DNA of 64,000 bases, taken from NCBI GenBank assembly GCA_041686855.1, contig JAWLDA010000009.1, positions 62,001 to 126,000 on the forward strand, written 5' to 3'. The notes under the pieces were generated by a model. The model made no database searches and was not told where the DNA came from. It worked only from the letters and a program-made list of their open reading frames with translations. Each line of letters starts with the position of its first letter. The stretch's first letter is position 1. This stretch comes from JAWLDA01 sp041686855. Lineage in GTDB: Bacteria; Bacillota; Limnochordia; DTU080; RSA5. Shown piece by piece: positions 1 through 9,696 of the stretch. The position numbers were made by a program, and so were the translations under genes.

Positions 1-1
1 T

Positions 2-3000
2 GTCTCGTTGCCGTCGTATCCTTGGAAGAGGTCCCGATACCAGCTCGAATCCAGAGTATCTCGGGAGTATCTTCGCGGCACGAGCGGTCATCCGATCCTG
101 AATCGCCGGACGGACGTGCCTGCGCCAACCTGGCAAGTCGAGCTGAGCGCGCAGCTCTTCCCCTTCCTGCCCGATCACAAGGTAGGAGGTGCAACCGTCG
201 TTCCCGGTGCCTTTTATGTGGAAGCAGGCTTGGCCGTGGGTGAGACCCTTTATAAAGAACGTGCCTGCATCATCAAGGACCTCGCCTTTCATCAGGTCCT
301 CGCAACGGAAGCCGAATCGTTGCAGGACTTCCTAACGACCTACGAACCCAAGACACAGGAGTTTACTGTTTACTCGAATGTGCACGGTACAGCGGAAGAC
401 GAGGTGGCCTGGAAGCGTCATGCCGTAGGCAAGGTGATGCCGATCACCATGGACGACGAACCGCAGCCTCTTGATATGGCGCACCTTCGCTCGAACTGCC
501 CGGCCCGAGTCGATGTCGACGCATTGTACGATGTGCTCGAAGAGTCGGGGCTCTCTTACGGTCCGCACTTTCGGACGATGGTGGACGTGCCCCGCGGTGC
601 GCGCGAAGTCTTGGCGCGGATCGAGCGGCCGAAAAGTCGGGCGACGCACAACCAAACGGAACGCAACGATGCTTCCGTGGAGAAAGGCGAACGATACCTC
701 CTCCATCCGACACTGCTCGACGGATGCTTTCAGGCCCTGTTGGCAGCGGTCGATCGTCCCTCCGGCGCTCCCGCCGATCCCTTCGTTCCGGTCTTCATTG
801 AGAAGCTTTCACTCTATGCCCCGGTCGAAGCGGGCTGCTGGTGTTTTGGCCGGATCGTGGCAGAAGCGTCGAACGAGATCACGGGCGAGATTGACATATT
901 GGACGAAGCGGGTCGCGTATGCGCTCGCGTGCAGGGACTGCGCTGCCGAGCAATCGCCGGGCCCCGGTCGACGCCGAAAAGCGATGAGTTGTATTACCGC
1001 TCCGTGTGGGAGGCGTGCCCGCTCGCGCCGACCGAGGCTGCAGAGGCCGCGGGAAGCCCCGGCGGTCTCGGGCTTTCCGCCGACGCAGGCGGAAGCGTCG
1101 AAACAGATCTCTGGCTGGTCGTGGCGGACAACGAGCAGCAGGCGAGCCCGGTGCAGGACGCCTTGGAGAGGCAGGGTGCATCGTGCGTCCTCGCGACATC
1201 GACCGACCGCGACGACTTCATCGCCGTGTGCAAGGAGCTCGCACCGCGCCCATTCTCTACCGTGCTTCTCTCGGGCAGCGTAGTGCCGGACTCCTCCCGA
1301 AGCACTGGTGAACGGACCCATACAAAGAGGGAGGCCTCCACTGACCGAGAGGGCGAGTCGGCCGATCACTCCGGTGTGATCGCCGGGGCCGCAACCCGTG
1401 AGGCACTGCGCGTTGTGCATCTGGTCCAGGCGCTTGCGGAGACGGTTTCGGACAGATCAATGACGCTGGGAATCGTCACGTTCGACGCCCAAGCGGTGGC
1501 GCCCGACGACGAGATCAGCGGTCTGGATCAGTCGCCACTTTGGGGTCTGGGTCAACTCATCGGACAGGAGCATCCGCACCTTCGCTGTAAGCTGATCGAT
1601 GTCGCGAGCGCCGAGTGGGCGCAAGCGGCGTCGGCGGTCGCGGCAGAGCTAACTTCAGGTAACCGGGACGCAGACGTGGCACTTCGGTCGGGAGCCCGCT
1701 TCGTCATGCGGTTCGATCGCGCCGGCGGCGGGATCGATGAACCGCGGGTCGTGGAGCGTAGCAGCCAAGATCCAATCCGTCTGGAACTGACGCGCCCGGG
1801 AGACTTAGACAGCCTCGCCTACTTCGAGACCGAACGGCGGCCGCCCGGGCCGGGTGAGATCGAAGTCGCGGTATGTGTCGGTGGCCTCAACTACAAAGAC
1901 GTGCTCAAAGCGACCGGGGCCCTCTCACCGAGCGTCTACGAGAACACGTGGTTTGGGACGCGGCTTGGGATGGACGGCGCCGGGCGAGTCACGGCGGTCG
2001 GGGAGGGCGTCACTAAGTTCGAAGTAGGCGACGAGGTCGCGTTTCTCGAGTCGGGGTTCCGCACGTATGCCACCATTCCGGCCTCGCTCGCGATCCGTAT
2101 ACCTTCGAAACTTACGATGGAAGAGGCGCCGGTCCTGATGCCATTCCTCACTGCGCATTACGGCCTGCAGGAGGTGGCTCGGATACGGTCGGGCGAATCG
2201 GTGCTTGTGCACAACGGCAGTGGCGGCGTGGGCCTAGCGGCGATCCAGATCGCCCATTTGGCGGGCGCAACCGTCTTTGCCACCGCAGGGACTGAGTCCA
2301 AGCGAGCGTACCTGCGCGAGTTGGGTGTTGAACATGTTTTTCACTCCCGCACTCTCGACTTTGCGACGCAGATTCGCAGGCTGACGGAGGGTCGGGGTGT
2401 CGACGTCGTCATCGGCGCGGCTGAGGGCCAGGTAATGCTGGAGAGTTTTGCCCTTCTGGCACCGTACGGACGCTACGTCGAGCTGGGCAAGCAGGGAGCG
2501 ATGGGCGGTGCCGACCTTCCCATGGCGGCGTTCAATAAACACCTTACCTTCGCGTCGGTGGACATCGACCGGTTGGCGCTGGACCGCACGGATGTGGTCG
2601 GACAACATCTTCACCGCATCGGCGAGCTGTTTGAAGCGGGGCGGCTGCGATCGATCCCGGTGACGACGTTTCCCGCGCGCGAGGTGGAGCAAGCGTTTAG
2701 CTTGATGGTGGCGAGCGAACACGTCGGCAAGGTCGTCGTCCGCATGGAGGGAGAACGGGTGTCGGCGCACAGTGGCGCCCGGAGAACGCTCTTTCCCGAT
2801 CCCGACGCCACGTACTTGATCACTGGGGGAACCGGGGGATTCGGACTCGAACTTGCCGTTTGGCTCGCGGAAAATGGCGTCGGAGGGCTGGCGCTCGTCA
2901 GTCGCAGCGGCGTCGCTACCGATGAAGCGCGGGCAGCCGTGCGGCGAATGGAATCCTGCGGGACGCGGGTGGTGGTAGGTCGGGTCGACGTGACCGATCC

Positions 3001-3934
3001 CAAGCAAGTCGACTCGTTTGTAACGTCACTGCGCTCCGGTGAACTGCCACCGCTCAAGGGCGTCTATCACGCCGCCACGGTTCTCGATGACGCTTTTCTG
3101 GTCGACATCGACAAAGAACGCCTGGAGTACGTCATGGCGCCCAAGGTGAGAGGCGCACTCAACGTGCACGAAGCCACAAAGGAGGACGCTCTCGACTTCT
3201 TTGTCTGCTTTTCGTCGGTCTCGTCTGTCATTGGAAACGTCGGACAGTGCAACTACGTGGCGGCGAATGCTTTCCTCGACGCGTTCGCCCATTACCGTAG
3301 GGCGTTGGGATACCCGGCGACGACGATCAACTTGGGAGCCCTGGCCGAGGCAGGCATTGTCTCGCGCAATGAGCGGGTCGCCAAGATGTTTGAGAGTTCG
3401 GGTGTGAAGGGTATCTCGACGGAGACTGCGCTCCGTGAAATCGCACGCATCACACAATCGGGACCGACTCAGATCGGTCTGATTGATCTGGATTGGGGGA
3501 GCTGGGGGCGCGTTTTCACCGTCAGCCGGGATTCCTCGAGGTTTGCACGCCTCATGCCCTCAAGCAGTGAAGGCGGCGCTCAGAACCTGAATGGGCAGAC
3601 TGCTCTCCTTGAACGCATTGGGGCGCTCGAAGGCGGCGAGCGGTTGGCCGCGATACGAACCGAGTTGATCGACGTGGTTGCCGACTTGTTACGCTTGTCG
3701 CCCGACAAAGTCGACGTGAAGGCGAGTACGTCTGAGCTCGGCATGGATTCGCTCGTCTTTCTAGAACTGCAGCTTGCAATCTCGAACCGGTTTGACGTTG
3801 AGCTCTCTTCGATGGAGTTGTTGAAGGGACCGTCGGTGGACCAACTGGTGGCCGTCGTGGACCGAGCGATCGTTGGTCCCGACGCGCCGGAAAAGGACTC
3901 GCACCACGATCCTGAATCCGACGACGCCGCCTGA
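2..3934 (+). CDS. Type I polyketide synthase, C-terminal part (DH-ER-KR-ACP), 5' end outside window
   Basis: The reading frame is open at the left edge and starts with the LPSYPWKRSRY motif typical of the linker after an acyltransferase, so KS and AT should lie upstream. Numbered from the TTG at 8: a dehydratase with HxxxGxxxxP (His57) and the LLDGC aspartate (Asp238); a structural ketoreductase half (about 330-590); an enoylreductase (about 595-910) with the nucleotide motif HNGSGGVGLAA; a ketoreductase (about 930-1120) with GGTGGFG, an LDD motif as in B-type enzymes, Ser/Tyr1083 and Lys; and an acyl carrier protein with Ser1248 in GMDSL. The module should fully reduce the beta-carbon. No methyltransferase or thioesterase is seen. 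The protein ends 60 residues after the ACP serine, so release needs another enzyme or acyl transfer to a partner. The product cannot be told from this fragment. Confidence 0.93.
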   Translation, partial: VSLPSYPWKRSRYQLESRVSREYLRGTSGHPILNRRTDVPAPTWQVELSAQLFPFLPDHKVGGATVVPGAFYVEAGLAVGETLYKERACIIKDLAFHQVLATEAESLQDFLTTYEPKTQEFTVYSNVHGTAEDEVAWKRHAVGKVMPITMDDEPQPLDMAHLRSNCPARVDVDALYDVLEESGLSYGPHFRTMVDVPRGAREVLARIERPKSRATHNQTERNDASVEKGERYLLHPTLLDGCFQALLAAVDRPSGAPADPFVPVFIEKLSLYAPVEAGCWCFGRIVAEASNEITGEIDILDEAGRVCARVQGLRCRAIAGPRSTPKSDELYYRSVWEACPLAPTEAAEAAGSPGGLGLSADAGGSVETDLWLVVADNEQQASPVQDALERQGASCVLATSTDRDDFIAVCKELAPRPFSTVLLSGSVVPDSSRSTGERTHTKREASTDREGESADHSGVIAGAATREALRVVHLVQALAETVSDRSMTLGIVTFDAQAVAPDDEISGLDQSPLWGLGQLIGQEHPHLRCKLIDVASAEWAQAASAVAAELTSGNRDADVALRSGARFVMRFDRAGGGIDEPRVVERSSQDPIRLELTRPGDLDSLAYFETERRPPGPGEIEVAVCVGGLNYKDVLKATGALSPSVYENTWFGTRLGMDGAGRVTAVGEGVTKFEVGDEVAFLESGFRTYATIPASLAIRIPSKLTMEEAPVLMPFLTAHYGLQEVARIRSGESVLVHNGSGGVGLAAIQIAHLAGATVFATAGTESKRAYLRELGVEHVFHSRTLDFATQIRRLTEGRGVDVVIGAAEGQVMLESFALLAPYGRYVELGKQGAMGGADLPMAAFNKHLTFASVDIDRLALDRTDVVGQHLHRIGELFEAGRLRSIPVTTFPAREVEQAFSLMVASEHVGKVVVRMEGERVSAHSGARRTLFPDPDATYLITGGTGGFGLELAVWLAENGVGGLALVSRSGVATDEARAAVRRMESCGTRVVVGRVDVTDPKQVDSFVTSLRSGELPPLKGVYHAATVLDDAFLVDIDKERLEYVMAPKVRGALNVHEATKEDALDFFVCFSSVSSVIGNVGQCNYVAANAFLDAFAHYRRALGYPATTINLGALAEAGIVSRNERVAKMFESSGVKGISTETALREIARITQSGPTQIGLIDLDWGSWGRVFTVSRDSSRFARLMPSSSEGGAQNLNGQTALLERIGALEGGERLAAIRTELIDVVADLLRLSPDKVDVKASTSELGMDSLVFLELQLAISNRFDVELSSMELLKGPSVDQLVAVVDRAIVGPDAPEKDSHHDPESDDAA

Positions 3935-3950
3935 GCGGTCGAAAAAGTTA

Positions 3951-3983
3951 GCGCGAGGACGGCGACGCTTGCCGTCCTCGCGC
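3951..3983. terminator. Bidirectional hairpin terminator between PKS and qNOR
   Basis: Perfect 13-bp inverted repeat: arm GCGCGAGGACGGC at 3951-3963, a 7-nt loop, and the complementary arm at 3971-3983. It lies exactly between two convergent genes, ending one base before the qNOR stop codon. There is no strong T-tract on either side. Confidence 0.7.
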
Positions 3984-6263
3984 CTAGTGTATGCTCTCTG
4001 CCTGTGTTTGACGTGCTAGCCTCCAGATCCTCAACACTTGCCAGGCCAAAACGGCAGCACCTAGGATGATCAGCGTGTCTCCAGGTAAGCGCAGCTTCAT
4101 ATAGGTCTTAATCACAGACTGCTCGTAGAACGGCAGCGAGCGCGCTGTGTCGTATGTGCTGGTGAAGACCTCGTTTAGCTGGATTATGCCGACGGGGACT
4201 ACGCTGACGAAAAGCATGAGGAAGAGCCCTGCGTTGAGCAGATAAAACGAGATCATCAGCGGTTTCTCCGGCCACTTAGTGTCTGGAACCAAATAACGAA
4301 AGCCGTAGAGCATGAGTCCGATGGCTAGGAATCCAAAGCCACCCAGCATCGAGCCGTGGGCGTGTGCCACGGTAAGGTAGGTCCCGTGTTCATAGTAGTT
4401 GACAATCGGAAAGTTGATGATAAGTCCCAACACGCCAGAGCCGATAAACTGCCACACCGCACTGGCGATGATGAAATACATAGCCACGCGTTGCACGGTG
4501 GTGGCGGACTGAGACCCCATTTTGCGGTACGAGCCTAAAGCGTGGAAGAGGAGCAAAAAGAGCGGAACGACCTCCAAGGTGCTAAAGATGCTTCCGATCG
4601 AGATCCAAAACGCAGGTTGTCCCACCCACCAGTAGTGGTGTCCGATCGCCAATGTGCCTGCGAGTACGACGAGAAAGCCCTCCAGATACACCGACTTGGT
4701 CACGATCTCGCGCGTGACGAGACGCAAATTAAGCAGGACGATGGCGGTGACGGCGACCTGGAAGAAGGCGAAAATCCCCTCGACCCACAAGTGGACGGTC
4801 CACCATCGCCAAAATTCCGCCAGTACGAAATGGGAGCTCGGCAAGAACCATAGGCTAGGCAAGAAGGCGACCGAAATAGCGATCCCAATACCTACAAGGA
4901 TGCGTTGGATGTGGCCCTCTCTCCTTCGCATCACAGGTCCGTACCATCCCCAGAGTAAGAGCATCCAAAGTACGAAGCCGGCCAAAAGGGCGTACTTCCA
5001 GATACGGCCCATGTCGACGTACTCCATGCCCTCGCTTCCCAGCCAAAACCAGCTTTCTCCGAGAAAATCCCGGACCGAGAGGTAGATGCCAAAGACCGTT
5101 CCGACGACGCTGATCACGATGGACCAAGTCATGAGTTTCGAAACCCGAGCGAGCCAGGGCCGTTCCCGCCCACCCAAGAACGGAGCCAAAAAGAGTGCGG
5201 ACGCCATCCACATGCCCACGACCCAAAAGATTCCCAGGTCCACGTGGACCGCACGTACGGCCGAAAACGGCAAGACGCTGGCTCGATCTAGGCCCAAGGA
5301 GCTAAAGATTCCATAGAAGTCCTGGCGGCTTGTGAAGGCGTTGGCGATATAACCGCCTGCCGCCGTCTGGATGAAGAATAGGAGCGCGGCTATGGCGAAG
5401 AGAGGGATGAGGGCCCTTTGGGAAATCGAGATCTCGCTCTCTCCAGGCTCCGCGTGGGGGAGCTCGGGAATGGGTTCGACGCGAATGACCTCGTATCCGA
5501 TCACGATGAGGGCGGCTAGAAACAAGACGATGGCGACGGTCAGAGTCGTCCAAAACAGATTCGTGGGCGTGGGCACGTTGCCTAAGGAAGGTTCGTAAGG
5601 CCAATTGTTGGTGTACGAACCGTCGCTTCCAGGGCGCTCTTTGACGCTGATCCAAGCCGTCCATGCGATGAAGTCGGCCAATCGCTCGGCCTCATGGACG
5701 GTGGGGATCGTACCGGGACCGACGCCTTCTTCGAGCCTGCCATTCACGTAAAAGTCGACGTAGTACGCTTGGACCTGTCGATGGACATCGAGCCACCAGT
5801 TGGGCACCGTGAGCGTATCACCAACAATCTCGGTGGTACGGATCTGCTCGAGGTCAGCCGAGCTCCGGTCTTGGAGTGCGCGTGAGACAAACCTCAGATA
5901 CTCCGCGGTGTAATCCGGACCGTAGTACGCACCGTTGCCCAGGAGCGTTCCATAACTCATCAGATTGTACTTGTGAAAGACCTCTTTGCCCTCAATCAAT
6001 CGATCCTGGGTAAAGAGGATATCCCCATCGGACGTTGACACGACGCGGGGAATCGGAGGCAGACCGACAAATGAATAGTACGTCCCGATGACCATCGCCG
6101 CGATGCACAGGATGACTAAGACGATGGCCGTACGGTTGAGCGTTCTCAGCGAAATCGGTTTCGGATTCCACGTAGTACCGGGTCGATGGGTTGGCTTATC
6201 GGGATCACTCAAGAGATATTTCGCTCCTTCGTTGATCTGACGTCCCCACACGTGCCTTTCCAT
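3984..6263 (-). CDS. norZ: Quinol-dependent nitric oxide reductase (qNOR, single subunit)
   Basis: Reduces nitric oxide to nitrous oxide with electrons from quinol, in the cytoplasmic membrane. At 759 residues it has the usual qNOR length: an N-terminal hydrophilic domain related to NorC but without a CxxCH haem site, fused to a NorB-like membrane domain. Likely metal ligands are visible: haem histidines His340 (HVDLGIFW), His634 and His636 (VAHAHGS); FeB-site His491 and Glu495 (VHLWVEG), His542 and His543 (GHHYWW); and Glu564. The frame extends further upstream into the LacI gene. I chose the ATG at 6263, 10 nt after the lacI stop, with AAGG just before it. Placement directly behind a LacI regulator in a sugar operon is unusual; nitrosative-stress genes normally have NsrR or NorR. 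Confidence 0.93.
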   Translation of the reverse strand: MERHVWGRQINEGAKYLLSDPDKPTHRPGTTWNPKPISLRTLNRTAIVLVILCIAAMVIGTYYSFVGLPPIPRVVSTSDGDILFTQDRLIEGKEVFHKYNLMSYGTLLGNGAYYGPDYTAEYLRFVSRALQDRSSADLEQIRTTEIVGDTLTVPNWWLDVHRQVQAYYVDFYVNGRLEEGVGPGTIPTVHEAERLADFIAWTAWISVKERPGSDGSYTNNWPYEPSLGNVPTPTNLFWTTLTVAIVLFLAALIVIGYEVIRVEPIPELPHAEPGESEISISQRALIPLFAIAALLFFIQTAAGGYIANAFTSRQDFYGIFSSLGLDRASVLPFSAVRAVHVDLGIFWVVGMWMASALFLAPFLGGRERPWLARVSKLMTWSIVISVVGTVFGIYLSVRDFLGESWFWLGSEGMEYVDMGRIWKYALLAGFVLWMLLLWGWYGPVMRRREGHIQRILVGIGIAISVAFLPSLWFLPSSHFVLAEFWRWWTVHLWVEGIFAFFQVAVTAIVLLNLRLVTREIVTKSVYLEGFLVVLAGTLAIGHHYWWVGQPAFWISIGSIFSTLEVVPLFLLLFHALGSYRKMGSQSATTVQRVAMYFIIASAVWQFIGSGVLGLIINFPIVNYYEHGTYLTVAHAHGSMLGGFGFLAIGLMLYGFRYLVPDTKWPEKPLMISFYLLNAGLFLMLFVSVVPVGIIQLNEVFTSTYDTARSLPFYEQSVIKTYMKLRLPGDTLIILGAAVLAWQVLRIWRLARQTQAESIH

Positions 6264-6273
6264 CGACCTTAGA

Positions 6274-7293
6274 TTAATCTGTACACTTTCCTCCTGCCGG
6301 GTTTCGTTTTGGCGCCGTCGTCGATGACCGGGTGACGAGCCAGGGCATAAGGACGCTGTCCTGCACGTTGTCGCCATCGATCATGCGGATGAGGGTGTTC
6401 ATGGCGAGTTCGCCGAGTTCACGTTTAGGCTGAGCCACGGTTGTGATGGGAGTCTCGACGTATTGTATGTATGGTAGGTCGTCGTAACCGACCAACGAGA
6501 GGTCGTCGGGGACGACGAGTCCATGCTCCTGCGCCGAGCGCAAGGCGCCCCATGCCACGAGGTCCGAGTAGCAGACTAAGGCGGAGGGGCGTGGATCGAG
6601 TGCAAGAAGTTCGCTCGCTCCCGTACGGCCACCTTCCCAGTTGGTGGGACCCACTTTGATCCATGCCTCTCGGGGCTCGATCCCGGCGTCCTCCAACGCA
6701 CGGCGATAACCCATGAGGCGCTGCTTGCCATGGCGGTCATCTCCGGCGAGGATACCGATGTGTCGGTGCCCCAAGCCGATTAGGTGACATGTCGCCTCGT
6801 AACCGCCTCTCTCCTGATCGACCAAAATGCTATGAATCCCGGGTACTTCGCTGTAGAGGAGTTGAAGGACCTTGAGCTCCTCCAAGAGGTCGTCCAGCTC
6901 CGCCTCCCGAGTCGGCCCGGGCAGCCAGAGGACCCCGTCGACGTTCCTCTGCCTCAAGGTTCGGAAAATCTCCAGCTCCAACGCTGGTTTAAACGCTGTT
7001 AAGTAGAGAAGGCAGCTGTACTGCATCTCCATGGCCACGTCTTGGAGTCCCTGCACGATGTCTGCGATAAACGATCCGTCGACGAAGGGGACGACGAGAC
7101 CAAACTGGTAGGTGCGGTTGCCTCGCAGAGCACGGGCGGGGATGTTGGGATGGTAGCCCATCTCTTCGGCGATGCGCTGTACCTGAGCCCGAGTCTTGGC
7201 TCCGACCTTATTGCGATGTGTGTCGTTGAGGACGCGTGAGACGGTGATGACCGACACGCCGGCGCGTTGGGCGATCTCTTTCAGGGTAACCAT
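6274..7293 (-). CDS. LacI family transcriptional regulator
   Basis: 339 residues. An N-terminal helix-turn-helix (VTLKEIAQRAGVSVITVSRV, LacI/PurR type) and hinge are followed by a periplasmic-binding-protein-like effector domain with the typical GYDDLPY segment near residue 270. The ATG at 7293 has AGGA about 10 nt upstream. It probably represses the sugar-uptake genes just upstream on the same strand by binding the palindrome at 9673-9696. The effector is unknown, probably a sugar taken up through the neighbouring binding protein. The coding end is only 10 nt from the qNOR start, so the two may be co-transcribed. Confidence 0.93.
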   Translation of the reverse strand: MVTLKEIAQRAGVSVITVSRVLNDTHRNKVGAKTRAQVQRIAEEMGYHPNIPARALRGNRTYQFGLVVPFVDGSFIADIVQGLQDVAMEMQYSCLLYLTAFKPALELEIFRTLRQRNVDGVLWLPGPTREAELDDLLEELKVLQLLYSEVPGIHSILVDQERGGYEATCHLIGLGHRHIGILAGDDRHGKQRLMGYRRALEDAGIEPREAWIKVGPTNWEGGRTGASELLALDPRPSALVCYSDLVAWGALRSAQEHGLVVPDDLSLVGYDDLPYIQYVETPITTVAQPKRELGELAMNTLIRMIDGDNVQDSVLMPWLVTRSSTTAPKRNPAGGKCTD

Positions 7294-7362
7294 GATGGAT
7301 GTCCTAACGTGTGACTGGGGGCACGGCGATCTGAGTAGACGCCGTGCCCAATCTTGGGATCG

Positions 7363-8637
7363 TTATCGTGCCATGTTCGAGTTGAGCGGTGGGATCACTT
7401 CGTCCATCACGATGCGCGGCGACTCGCCGTGGGTCAATATGCGGTTCAACGCATCGCCGATGACGCCCATCGCCGTCGTGTTGTCCGCATACATCGGCGC
7501 TGGTGCTGCGTACGACCAGGCTTCGAGGAAGACCTCAAGCTCGGCATTGGCGGCGCCGGGATAGGTCCGATCCAAGTCCTGCAACCACGAGAGGGCCGCC
7601 GACTTGCGAGCGGGTTGCAGTCCCATGGTGCTGGCCCGAAGTTCGTTAGCGTAGGGGCCGGTCAAAAACTTGAGCCACTTCCACGCTGCATCCCGATGGG
7701 GAGAATCCCGATACACGCCGTATGCCTCGTAGGCGATGACGGTGGCTTGCCCGGCCTCGCCTGTGGGAAGATGAGTCAGCCCGACGTTGACGTCGTCGGC
7801 AGACATGTACCAGTTGACGGCCCAGGAGCCATCGAGCTCCATGCCGGCTTGTCCGTTGAGGAAGACTTGGTTGTTGAGCATTCCGCCGATGGGCATCACA
7901 CGGTCGTCGTGAATGAGTGAGCGCAAGAACTCGAGGGCCTCGACCGCTTCGGGCTGGTTGAGCGTCGCGATTGAGTTGTTGCCGGGTACGTGCAGCGTAC
8001 CTCCGTTTTGCCAAACCCACGGTGCGATTCGTTCGTAGCTTAGAAAACCTTGCACACCCCACTGATCGGTCACGTCCGGATTGCCGCGCCGGGTGAGCTT
8101 ACGAGCCGTCTCTCGGAATTCGTCCCAATTCCAATTGGCCGCGGGGTTCGCGAGGCCGGCCTCGGCAAAGAGATTCTTGTTGTACCACGTCGCCAACGTA
8201 CCACCAAAGAGGGGAAGGGCGTAGCGCGAGCCGTTAGGCAAGGTGAACTCCTGCAGTTGTCCTTCGTTAAAGTCCGCAAGATCTTCAGTGGTGAAGTCGC
8301 GGTCGAGATACGGGCTCAGGTCGATCAGAAGGCCCGACTCGCCCCAGCTTCTCAGGTGATCGGTCCACCAGGCTACGACGTCGGGCGCTGTGCCTCCGAT
8401 CATTGCCGTGGTGATGGCATTGGGGTCGGTTGCGGGCTGGTACTCAACGTTGATACCGGGGTTTTCGGCGGTAAAGCGTGCGATGGCTTGTTCGGCAAAT
8501 TCTTCGATACCTTCTCGCGGATACTCCGCCCAGCGAATCGTGACACTCTCTTGGGCGTGGACGCCAGCGAGAGCGAAGATCCAAATACCCAATGTGAGGG
8601 CGAGTACCCATTTCATCGATGTGCTGTGGAGATTCAT
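7363..8637 (-). CDS. Extracellular sugar-binding protein of an ABC transporter (family 1)
   Basis: Solute-binding protein of the MalE/UgpB type that captures a sugar or oligosaccharide for an ABC importer. The ATG at 8637 has AGGAGTGAG about 8 nt upstream; 424 residues follow. The N-terminus has basic residues, a hydrophobic stretch and a likely type I signal-peptidase site after GVHA. There is no lipobox cysteine, which a single-membrane bacterium would normally use to anchor such a protein, so a periplasm is suggested. The mature part shows family features such as the FTAENPGINVEYQ segment and the GTAPDVVAWW loop. No permease or ATPase genes for this system are in the window, so it must use components encoded elsewhere. 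Confidence 0.92.
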   Translation of the reverse strand: MNLHSTSMKWVLALTLGIWIFALAGVHAQESVTIRWAEYPREGIEEFAEQAIARFTAENPGINVEYQPATDPNAITTAMIGGTAPDVVAWWTDHLRSWGESGLLIDLSPYLDRDFTTEDLADFNEGQLQEFTLPNGSRYALPLFGGTLATWYNKNLFAEAGLANPAANWNWDEFRETARKLTRRGNPDVTDQWGVQGFLSYERIAPWVWQNGGTLHVPGNNSIATLNQPEAVEALEFLRSLIHDDRVMPIGGMLNNQVFLNGQAGMELDGSWAVNWYMSADDVNVGLTHLPTGEAGQATVIAYEAYGVYRDSPHRDAAWKWLKFLTGPYANELRASTMGLQPARKSAALSWLQDLDRTYPGAANAELEVFLEAWSYAAPAPMYADNTTAMGVIGDALNRILTHGESPRIVMDEVIPPLNSNMAR

Positions 8638-8651
8638 GAACTCACTCCTTT

Positions 8652-9644
8652 TTATGATCGTGGGACATGCGGGCGTCTCTTGCACAGCTCCTCGGCGTAC
8701 TCAGCCAATGGGGGTTCGCCGTGGAGATCGAGGTAAGCTTGGTCCATGTCGACCGCAAACGTAGTGACGTGACCAATACCTAGTGAGGCATAAAAGTCGA
8801 GGTCGGCTGCCAACACCTCCCGTGAAAAGGGGAGCTTCGTTGGGGGCTGCGTATAGTTGGAGAACCACGAGACGTCGAGCCAGTACTCGAGCACCTGGGC
8901 CTGCTCGGCTGGGAAGAGTTTGAGGTTGGCCTCCAAAGCGTTCACGTAGACGCGCTGTGTCTCGTGGTCCGCGTCCATGGGAATCTCATGGACGCGGCGG
9001 ATGGGTGCAAACTCAAGGAAAACTCCGGGGCCCGGTGTAACATCCTGGGGCGCCTCGAGCGTGTTATGGTAAGCCAAGTGGGCAATCTGGGCATGAGGAT
9101 CGACCGCTTCTTGCAAGCGCTTCGCCAACGCATTGGTCAAGATGAGTGATTGGTCGGTGTCGGAGTAGGAGCGGCATTTGGGGCAGCGGCACCACGGAGG
9201 GCCGTCGTCGGGCCACAAAAAGTAACGGTGGGTCGTCGGTGAGAGTTGTTTAGCGAGGTCAACCGCTCTGGCCAGGATGATCTCCCATGCATCGTCCGAC
9301 TGAAGGCAGAAGTTGCCCTCCGGCGTCCGGTTGCCGTGCTCGTCCTCTCGAAAGAGTTCCGGGGTGCTTTCAAAGAGATGGCGAGGCAGAAGGTAGTTCA
9401 TCGCGTGAAGCTCGTACTCCACGTTGATGCGGAGGGTCCGGCACGACTCCAGGAACGCCTTTCCCTGCTCTGATGCCACGAACGTTGTGATGTCGGTGGA
9501 GTCTTGATGGGGATGTCCGTGAAGTGCAATCGTCGTGAGTCCCAGTGTGGCGGCGCGTTCGGGCCAGTCTTTTAAAAAGCGCAGAGGGCCTAAGACGACC
9601 CCGCGCGTTTCAAAGGCTGAATCCGGACACTCTTCTCTTGGCAT
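8652..9644 (-). CDS. DUF4838 domain-containing protein
   Basis: 330 residues from the ATG at 9644 (GAGG about 11 nt upstream). It carries the DUF4838 hallmark WPDDGPPWCRCPKC, an aspartate pair and a CxCxxC cluster that could bind metal, in what looks like a TIM-barrel-like fold related to glycoside hydrolases. There is no signal peptide, so it is probably cytosolic. It lies between the SDR gene and the sugar-binding protein, 14 nt before the latter, behind a promoter with a LacI-type operator. This context suggests handling of a carbohydrate brought in by the neighbouring transporter. The exact reaction is not known for the family. Confidence 0.75.
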   Translation of the reverse strand: MPREECPDSAFETRGVVLGPLRFLKDWPERAATLGLTTIALHGHPHQDSTDITTFVASEQGKAFLESCRTLRINVEYELHAMNYLLPRHLFESTPELFREDEHGNRTPEGNFCLQSDDAWEIILARAVDLAKQLSPTTHRYFLWPDDGPPWCRCPKCRSYSDTDQSLILTNALAKRLQEAVDPHAQIAHLAYHNTLEAPQDVTPGPGVFLEFAPIRRVHEIPMDADHETQRVYVNALEANLKLFPAEQAQVLEYWLDVSWFSNYTQPPTKLPFSREVLAADLDFYASLGIGHVTTFAVDMDQAYLDLHGEPPLAEYAEELCKRRPHVPRS

Positions 9645-9672
9645 GAGACAGAACCTCGCCCTCGTTGTGTCT

Positions 9673-9696
9673 GATAAGGATAACGTTGTCCTTATC
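9673..9696. promoter_or_regulatory. LacI-family operator palindrome
   Basis: A 24-bp near-perfect palindrome: arms GATAAGGA and TCCTTATC around the central AACGTT core with a CpG at the dyad, as in LacI/GalR family operators. Only one symmetric pair is mismatched. It overlaps the -10 and start region of the promoter driving the DUF4838 gene leftward, so bound repressor would block initiation. The adjacent LacI regulator (6274-7293) is the obvious candidate. Confidence 0.75.
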
